Positions 57,550 through 64,000 of a DNA stretch of 64,000 nt are shown here, in pieces (positions within the stretch are counted from its first letter, which is position 1; every line of letters starts with the position of its first letter). The notes under the pieces were generated by a model that saw nothing but the letters and a program-made list of their open reading frames with translations, was not told where the DNA came from and made no database searches. The position numbers and the translations under genes are program-made. Location: assembly GCA_002104905.1 (NCBI GenBank), contig MCFE01000061.1, positions 62,001-126,000 on the forward strand. The letters are read 5' to 3'. Origin of the DNA: Basidiobolus meristosporus CBS 931.73 (lineage: Eukaryota > Basidiobolomycota > Basidiobolomycetes > Basidiobolales > Basidiobolaceae).

Positions 57550-58585
57550 ATGACTCGTCCAGGTTCAAAGAGGAAGAACACTCCTGTTTCATCCAAAGTG
57601 ATTAGCAAGATAAAATTTCTTGAGATAGATGGAATGGAGATGGCATGCCAGCTAACAATCCTGGATTCGTTTCTCTTCAACCGCATTACGCCAATTGAAT
57701 GTATCTACAAAGCATGGTGCCAAAAGGAAGAGTGGATGGCCTCGAACATAAAGATGTGCCTTCGAGTACATCGCCAGGTAGTTGACTGTCCGCGATAGAG
57801 CTGGTATCCACGCACTAAACGTCGGTCTTTTCGCTAGATCACCAACTGGTTCGCCAGAGCTATTCTCTTGGAGAAAGACACCATTCGGAGGATAGCCCTG
57901 ATTGAGCATATCATCAATATAGCTAATGTAAGAAGCTTATCAAGTTCCCGAGCCACGCCTTATATTCACCTTGCTTACACCGCATAGCGATGCCACCTTC
58001 TCTTCAATTTCAATACCACCATGGCCATATTGAATTGCCTGTCATTGAAGCAAGTCCAAAATCTTAAGCAAACCTGGCAGGTAACGAGTAGTTGATACCA
58101 GAGAATGCTACGATGGTGCTCTGACTATGCCCGATATCAGTTTGTCAATCCAAAGGCTAAAGCTACACTAGAGCATCTCTATCGCTTCATGGACCCCAAC
58201 AACAACTTCAGGGAGTATAGAGAGAAGCTTAAACGGTTGTCCCAAGAACAAATCATTGCTACTGTCCCGTTCCTAGGTGAATCTACCTTTGTCTATGTTG
58301 GTGGGAGTCATACTGAATTCGAACGTCATTTGTGTAGAATTGCTACTACAAGATTATGAAGGAAAGCCGGAATTTGACGCCTCGGAAATGATCGAGGAGG
58401 TCGAGACATTTCAGCACACATACAACATATCACCCATTCCTGAGATCCAAGCTTTTATTGATCTGTGCTTACGCGAGCATGGCCATCAGAAAGATTTTGA
58501 CCGATTGGCGATAATGCTTGATGAGGATGTCAATGATGAGAACCTATATTTATTTATGCTAGGAAATCCGCGGCTCACTGTCTAG
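57550..58585 (+). CDS. RasGEF catalytic domain protein (CDC25 type), 5' end uncertain
   Basis: Exons 57550-57777, 57838-57927, 57988-58080, 58141-58276 and 58338-58585 give 264 residues, essentially just a RasGEF domain. Readable blocks are FLEIDGMEMACQLTILDSFLF, RITPIECIYKAW, ITNWFARAILLEKD, RIALIEHIINIA, NFNTTMAILNCLS, LYRFMDPNNNFREYREKL, VPFLE and NISPIPEIQAFIDL. Such proteins load GTP on Ras-type GTPases at membranes. Family members usually have a RasGEF-N domain and more; the ATG at 57550 may therefore be internal and upstream exons are likely. VPFLG-VYL of the family reads VPFL-ELLL here with the intron at this point, so that junction is the least certain. Confidence 0.75.
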
Positions 58586-58957
58586 TTGATCAATATTGTC
58601 CAGAAACACCATATTTGGACTTCGTTGATAGGTGACTTGGAGAGTTTGCTATCCTATTACTCTTTCGAGCTCTCCTGCTTTGCAAGGAGCGGTGCTTGAA
58701 TGTTACTGTGAAGCGGTTATATCCCACATACAAAATAGGCACAGGGGAACGTGGTGGTATAGAGAGTCAAGTTGCTAATAAAATACATTGTAAAGAGCAG
58801 CTTGGGATATCTCAGTTATATGCCATGCTGGATACTTACTAGATGGCGCATATTTGGTACGGAATTTGTAGACTGGATCACTCTGGTAGAGTATGGATTG
58901 ATGGATAATCCAGGTTTATTGTCAGTTGTGTTCAATGGCGGCAGCAACAAAACACAA
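58586..58957. other. Intergenic region between convergent genes
   Basis: 370 bp between the stop codons of the RasGEF gene (+) and the thiolase gene (-); no coding signal. Confidence 0.45.
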
Positions 58958-60508
58958 TCACAATTTAGAGATGTAAGGAAATGGTGGCAATGGCTGCAAG
59001 TCCAATAACCTTTTATAGATGGTTACAACGCATGCCGACCCAAGGCCGAAATTATGTTGCAATGCTGTAAAAGCACCTGGCACCTGCCTTTTCCCCGCTG
59101 CGTTTCGCAATTGCCAACACAACTCGGCACATTGCGCCAGCCCTGTAGCTCCTATTGGATGCCCTTTAGATTCCAATCCGCCCGACGGATTTACTACCCA
59201 CCGCTTTCCTAGCAAAGCATAAGCACCACCATGCTCGTTTGTCTTCCACACCATCTCGTCCACTAGCTTCCCAGCCTCACCTGGTTTACACAGACCCAAC
59301 GCCTCGTATAGGAGCAACTCTGTAGAAGAAAAGCAATCGTGAAGCTCAATCACATCAATATCATTTACGGAATACCCGGACTCATCGTAGCATGCCTGAG
59401 CGGCCCTTTGCGCCATGGAGTAGCCACAAAGGTTAGCTAAATCAGTACCGAATGAATCAGATGTATCTGTTGACATATGTTGAGCCAGTATCTCTACAGC
59501 CGTGGACTGCAAATTGTGAGCTCTCACAAACTCTTCAGAGCAGACCAGAACCGCAGCCGAGCCATCAGCAGTAGGCGCAGCCATGGGAGAAGTAATGAAA
59601 TCCGCCAGCAATCTCCTCTTGTTTTTGATTACATCCAAGGGGATTTCGCCTTGAATCATTGCATGGGGATTATTGATAGACTGCTTATGGTTTTTGTAAC
59701 TGATCATTGCGACTTGATCAAAGGTAGTTCCGTAGCGCCTAGAGTGCTCAGTCGCTGCCCCACTAAACATATTTATCACCCCTGTGGTCATGCTATTCAT
59801 ATGCTCGGATATAGGAGCATTGGTCCCACCCAGCCTCAAAACGGTATCGAAATGTCGTTGCACTGGAGATTCGCGGTCGCTGTATTTGATCGTTAGACCA
59901 CGCTACAAATCGGAAACCGCACAGGATCAGCAATACCCCTTTATCAACAACACAAACATCTTCCAAATACCTCCATCTTCTCAAAGCCAATAGCCAAAGT
60001 ACACTGATACCCGCCTCGTATCAGATCCCTAGCCAGCATCAAAGCAGAAGAACCGGAGCTACAATTGTTGTTCACGTTGAATATTGGAATTCCCGTCAAG
60101 CCCAGCTCGTAAACCGTACGTTGTCCTGAACCCCCACATTAGCCAATATACAAAAGCCTGTACAGATTCAAGATGGTGTCGGTTTACCACAAGTAGGTTC
60201 ACCGTAACAATAGCTGCAAACCGCGGCTTCCACCAGCTCATATTTTATTCCAGCGTCTGCTAGAGCCTTCTGACCAGCCTCCTTGCCCAGTTCTATAATT
60301 CCCCCAAATGTGTCCAAGAAGTAAGTATATGAACGAAGATATTGAAGCGTATGAAAGGAAACAACCAAAGTATTCTTTTTTGGTGGTTAGAGGGCGCTCG
60401 AACCTAGACAATAAACCGCAGATTTAGTGGAGTCATGGGTGGGCGCAAGTCAGGAAGTGTGCAGGCTCACTTTGTTAACCCTACTCCAACGACAAACGTA
60501 CGTCTCAT
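58958..60508 (-). CDS. SCP-x-type thiolase, peroxisomal
   Basis: Five exons: 60508-60471, 60403-60366, 60292-60188, 60125-59971, 59902-58958; 426 residues. It begins [17 protein letters not shown], with [13 protein letters not shown] and [19 protein letters not shown]. The nucleophilic Cys82 is in [14 protein letters not shown]; further thiolase motifs are IELHDCFS (about 300-303), [13 protein letters not shown] (about 355-366) and ALQHNFG. These match the thiolase half of sterol carrier protein x, which cleaves 3-oxoacyl-CoA of branched chains or sterol side chains. The protein ends in SKL, a canonical peroxisomal signal, and has no SCP2 domain. Introns are 62-73 nt. The reconstructed N-terminus, including two 38-nt exons, fits the family well. 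Confidence 0.88.
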
Positions 60509-60922
60509 CGGTGAATATCAAGATATACCTTAACCATTATCTCGACAGACCCAACACACTTAAATTCCCATCAAAACGAAAAACGGTCACTAAGAGTAGT
60601 CCCCAAAAAATTGGCCATGACGTTTCTTCGAACAAATGCGCGTAGGGCGAATTAATTTAAGCATGGTAGAGAGCTAAAAACCAGGTATCAGTTTTGTTCC
60701 CACCCAAATTTCATTTGTCATACACCTTCATACGTTTACACAGGCAACCCTAACCTTGTCATGATTTTGGTTTTGAATCAGGTTTGATGGGTTAGTCACG
60801 GATGAGATACAGGACTAAGCTGGGGTAACATGAGAATCATGTTGGCAACTTAGGAGTCAAAATTCGGATTTATTTCATAGTGTATGACGATTAAGGATGA
60901 CCTTTGGAGGTCTGGCTATTGA
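60509..60922. other. Intergenic region upstream of the thiolase gene
   Basis: 414 bp, without coding signal; holds the thiolase promoter and the 3' region of the YdcZ-family gene. Confidence 0.4.
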
Positions 60923-61496
60923 CTAAAACTTTGTAATAACGGCTACGCTACCAACCAGCCCTACACACCCGCATAGGCGCACAATGGTGGCTTTTCGCTT
61001 GGGTACTCCCAACAGCCCAAAATGATCTATGACCACCGAGGTAATTGCTTGTGCACTGACAACAATGCCAAGAACAGTACCGGCTCCAAGTTTTGGCGTG
61101 ATAAGAATATTGAGGAAGACAAAGAAAGCGCCTAGAATGCCCCCTATCCAGCCCCACCATGGAACCTCTAGAAGCAACAAATATGTAAGGGCTTGGGTAT
61201 TAAGTGCGCTTCCCGAAGTACTTACTTTTTAGATTTGAAAAGTCGAAGCGTGTTCCAAACCTTGTGTCGATCATGAAGTACACTGACATCAGAATAAAGC
61301 TCTCCGTAAAGGAGATTGTTGCCGATAGCGATCTCCCAATATGCCCACCAAGTGTTGCATTCACGCCTACAGAATACCAAAGAAGGTCAGCTTTTCCACT
61401 GCTTGAGGCCGAGCAACACGCTTATTCACCTGCTTGCAGCCCCAGGCAAATTCCTCCAGCTATCACCAACGGATAAACGAGTAGTTTCTCAAGCAT
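60923..61496 (-). CDS. YdcZ/DUF606-family membrane transporter (DMT superfamily)
   Basis: Three exons: 61496-61430, 61366-61226, 61167-60923; 150 residues. The sequence shows about five hydrophobic segments and the family pattern: LVIAGGICLGLQAGVNATLG at the start, VPWWGWIGGILGAFFVFLNI in the middle, and QAITSVVIDHFGLLGVPKR near the end. YdcZ proteins are small membrane proteins of the drug/metabolite transporter superfamily, common in bacteria and of unproven substrate. Introns are 63 and 58 nt, so the gene is fully adapted to the fungal genome. It could be an old bacterial acquisition. The start is the first ATG in frame and immediately precedes the first membrane segment. Confidence 0.8.
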
Positions 61497-62696
61497 GCTA
61501 ACCTAGATAGTGGACTCAACTGCGCAAAGATATAGATAAGCAAATCAAGTTGACCAATATAGCTATCTGGGTAATTCATGTTCGAATACACGGTTTTATT
61601 ACTTTTTGGAGTTGAGTCACATTATCCGAATCACCATTTCGAATGGCCTCGCAAGATAATCTAATCTGAAATATACTGATTCGGTATGAGTGGAGCATAA
61701 AAATCTGATTCTGTTCGATACATGCCAGTATGTGTGGTGAAACTCTCCATCATGGTGGAAGCGGTGGTTCGTTTTTTGTTTAGATATCGCTGTTGGCAGT
61801 GTAACACAAGGATTTTCCGTGTGCTTTCGTCTCGTAGATCAGCAGTCAAACGAAATCTGCTGTGAAGTGGATTACTAGTTTTGACCTGCAAACGGTGTGG
61901 TGAAATGGCATAGACGCACTCTCGGCGCCGAGGCTATATCGCCGAGTTTGGGATTCTCATCGTATTGTGCTGTCTGTCAGACGATCACTGTAGCATCGTT
62001 GATGAAATCAGGCTTTCGTGGGTTACTTGTGTCAAGTGGTAATGGCGAGTTGAGCTCCTCGCGCTCACAATCCCAGCGTGTAAGGCCAATTTGAGTTGAA
62101 TGATGAGATTGGTGATGGTTTCAAGTGTGATACCTCCATGTCGACTCCCTATGGAGGTTGGGGGTGGAGTGTGTGTGAATCAGGGGGCTCCAATGTCTTG
62201 TAATCCAAGCTAACCTGGGTATGGTTCTCATCTAGGCGATTGTTAGACTTGGAGCTAGGACTGTTGGAGTTTCCGGGGAATAGCCGCTGGCTTGGCGTGT
62301 GATGGATGGTGCTGTGGACTAAAAGCAAGTCAAATCTTGGGTTGAATCCATTTTCTCACTTCAAGAAAACAAAATGGATATATTTGCATCCAAATCGAGC
62401 CGGTTTGCCCAGGAGTGCAATGTACAGAGGGTCAAGTTTCACATTAATACTGTGCCTCTTTGCTTCACGACCTTCTAAGAGCATACGGCATATCAAGAAA
62501 ACTGAGAATGCAGGGCCTTCGTGGTATTTGTAGTCACACCCCCTAGTCAGAAAGGAATCAAAGCGAGAACGTGCTGCCAAAATCGCGCTATAAATAAGTC
62601 ACAGAGCTTCCCATGGGGAAGTAGCCCTTCACCCCACTTCCTTGCAGATATTCAAGTCGTCTTTCCCTCGCGTATCCTGAGATATTTGAAGACATT
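61497..62696. other. 1.2-kb intergenic region between divergent genes
   Basis: Promoter space of the YdcZ-family gene (-) and the MscS gene (+). No gene supported; a tRNA-Leu-like stretch near 61900-61965 was examined and rejected. Confidence 0.45.
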
Positions 62697-63972
62697 ATGC
62701 AACCGTGGATAGGGCTAGTAGTCATAGTATCGGTTGGCATCTTAGCCATTCCATTGTATCTTTATATTCATCTGTTACTACGAAGAGTATCCAAGCGAAC
62801 TGAACGACCAGTTGACATGGAGTTTGTCTCCTACTGGTAAGTTACCGCTTTAGTATAAACATTGTGTTAACCTCAGATGTAACCACCTCCTTGTAGTCTA
62901 TACCCGTCATTGCTGGGGTGCTTATTGATTGCTATAAATATAGCCCTGCCTTTGCTAGATGAGCTGCCAGAGAATGTGTTCCGTATCATTAGACATGTGC
63001 TGGCGATACTCTTGATTGTTGATGTCACCTGGGTATTAATCAATGTGGCTCGAGCCAGTACAAGGATCATTGCTAGATACGGAGAGAAGAAAGAGAATGA
63101 CCAGAGCACGGAGAAAGGCAAACTTTATGCTACAATCTTGCGTCGCTTTTTGATAGCGTTTATTGTGTTCATTGCGATCGCCGCTATCCTGCTGACCTTT
63201 CCGGACGTACGGCAGATGGGCATTAGCATGCTGGTTGGTGTTGGAGTTCTGAGCCTAGTGGTAGGGATCGCGCTTCGGCCATTGATTGAAGACCTTCTGA
63301 CCAGCCTGCAAGTCACCATCACAGAGCCGATTTCGTTGTTTGATCAGGTTACAGTGGATGACTATCACGGAAAAGTTGGTAAGTTGCACACCTGCATGCT
63401 ATTTTTGCACCAGCACTCACTCCTAAACCAACATAGAGGAAATTCATATGTTTCATGCTGTATTGAAAGCGCCTGATGACAGCCGGTACATGGTTCCGTT
63501 GTCCAGGTTTACCAAAAAGCCATTTCAGAATTGGACAAAAGGGTGCAATCACAAGATTGGTGAGGTGAAATTGGTGGTGGATTACGGCATCCCTATAACG
63601 AATCTTCGCACTCAACTGCAAAAGATTGTTGCCTCATGTCCGTTTTGGGACAAGCGAAAGGCAATGTTGCAGGTAAGGCCTTTGGAGGCTTTCAAATTTG
63701 GCGACCACTGAAACGCTTATCCATTCCAGGTTACTGACTCCACAGAATTCTGTATGCAAGTGTCGTGCTATGTGAGTTCAGTCAATATCGACACGCAGCA
63801 CGAACTAACGTGCTACGTTCGCGAGAAGATGTTGGATTATATCATCACTAGTTTCCGGCCAAACGTTCCTCAAGATACCAGCCGAAGAGCAGGTCTCGAG
63901 CGGGCCTCAAGTAGTGAAAGTAGTGAGCCTGGACACCACTGGTACGAGCATATCAAGCGAACCACTCGATAA
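62697..63972 (+). CDS. MscS-type mechanosensitive channel, short bacterial-like form
   Basis: Four exons: 62697-62836, 62897-63378, 63437-63672, 63730-63972; 366 residues. Hydrophobic segments are at about 4-28, 48-66, 75-98, 122-142 and the pore helix near 150-180 (MLVGVGVLSLVVGIALRPLIEDL). The beta domain follows: ITEPISLFDQVTVDDYHGKVGEEIHMF-like, then DDSRYMVPLSRF and EPFQNW-like KPFQNW. The C-terminal alpha/beta region includes VTDSTEFCMQVSCYV and REKMLDYI. MscS channels open under membrane tension and release osmolytes. The well-known fungal Msy1/Msy2 are much larger with EF hands; this one lacks both. Introns are 57-60 nt. Confidence 0.85.
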
Positions 63973-64000
63973 TGTGTTGCCAACAATCTGTGTCCCCGAG

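Noticed and set aside
61895-61970. tRNA-Leu-like start (TGGTGAAATGGCATAGACGCAC)
   Set aside because: The D-arm resemblance is good, but the anticodon arm cannot be folded with a 7-base loop, and no T-arm (GTTCRANNC) or closing acceptor strand follows.

Overview
This is nuclear DNA of a filamentous or zygosporic-type fungus. The evidence is short spliceosomal introns of about 54-96 nt with GT-AG ends in otherwise typical fungal genes (SFP1-like regulator, Hem25-type carrier, Ubc4-type E2, peroxisomal SCP-x-like thiolase), together with Plavaka/CACTA-type, Ty3/gypsy and Ty1/copia elements. The high intron density (eight introns in a 301-codon gene) and the bacterial-type YdcZ and short MscS proteins fit an early-diverging or intron-rich lineage, but I cannot name the species.

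Positions 1-39.6 kb are a transposon graveyard built by repeated nesting. At least five copies (A-E, plus fragment F) of one Plavaka-like DNA transposon family form the base. Copy A (+) sits inside copy B (-). B also carries a Ty3/gypsy element (gypsy-1, 4539-9476) flanked by a GGGA duplication and a solo LTR flanked by ATGG. A decayed copia element of family I (15.8-20.6 kb, -) is itself split by a gypsy solo LTR flanked by GTAC. Plavaka copy C (-) is hit by gypsy-2 (22405-32756, +). Gypsy-2 then received further LTRs in its gag, and an apparently intact copia element of family II (25915-30602) in its reverse transcriptase, flanked by GAGAC. Plavaka copy D (-) begins inside the end of gypsy-2 and carries a solo LTR of a family with no visible coding region (LTR-X). 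A truncated copia-II copy, a copia-II solo LTR and Plavaka copy E (+) complete the block. A palindromic copia LTR at 39.2-39.6 kb closes it.

Positions 39.6-64 kb are the host gene region. In order they hold: an SFP1-like C2H2 regulator (-), an OTUD6-like deubiquitinase (+), a mitochondrial glycine carrier of the Hem25/SLC25A38 type (+), a weak cysteine-rich candidate locus, a GPI-anchored cysteine-rich secreted protein (-), a Ubc4/Ubc5-type E2 (-), a RasGEF catalytic domain (+), an SCP-x-type thiolase ending in SKL (-), a YdcZ/DUF606-family membrane protein (-) and a short MscS-type mechanosensitive channel (+). Exon models were built by hand from splice signals and family conservation; frames close in every model. 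The genes look like unrelated housekeeping neighbours and not an operon or cluster, although both ubiquitin conjugation and deubiquitination are represented.

The most unusual signals are in the repeats. Copia elements appear to prime from the anticodon half of initiator tRNA-Met, with a start codon buried in the primer site. Gypsy elements appear to prime from the 3' end of the same tRNA type. There is also a coding-less 1.07-kb LTR family, chimeric and palindromic LTRs, and an undescribed divergent second ORF carried by the Plavaka family.
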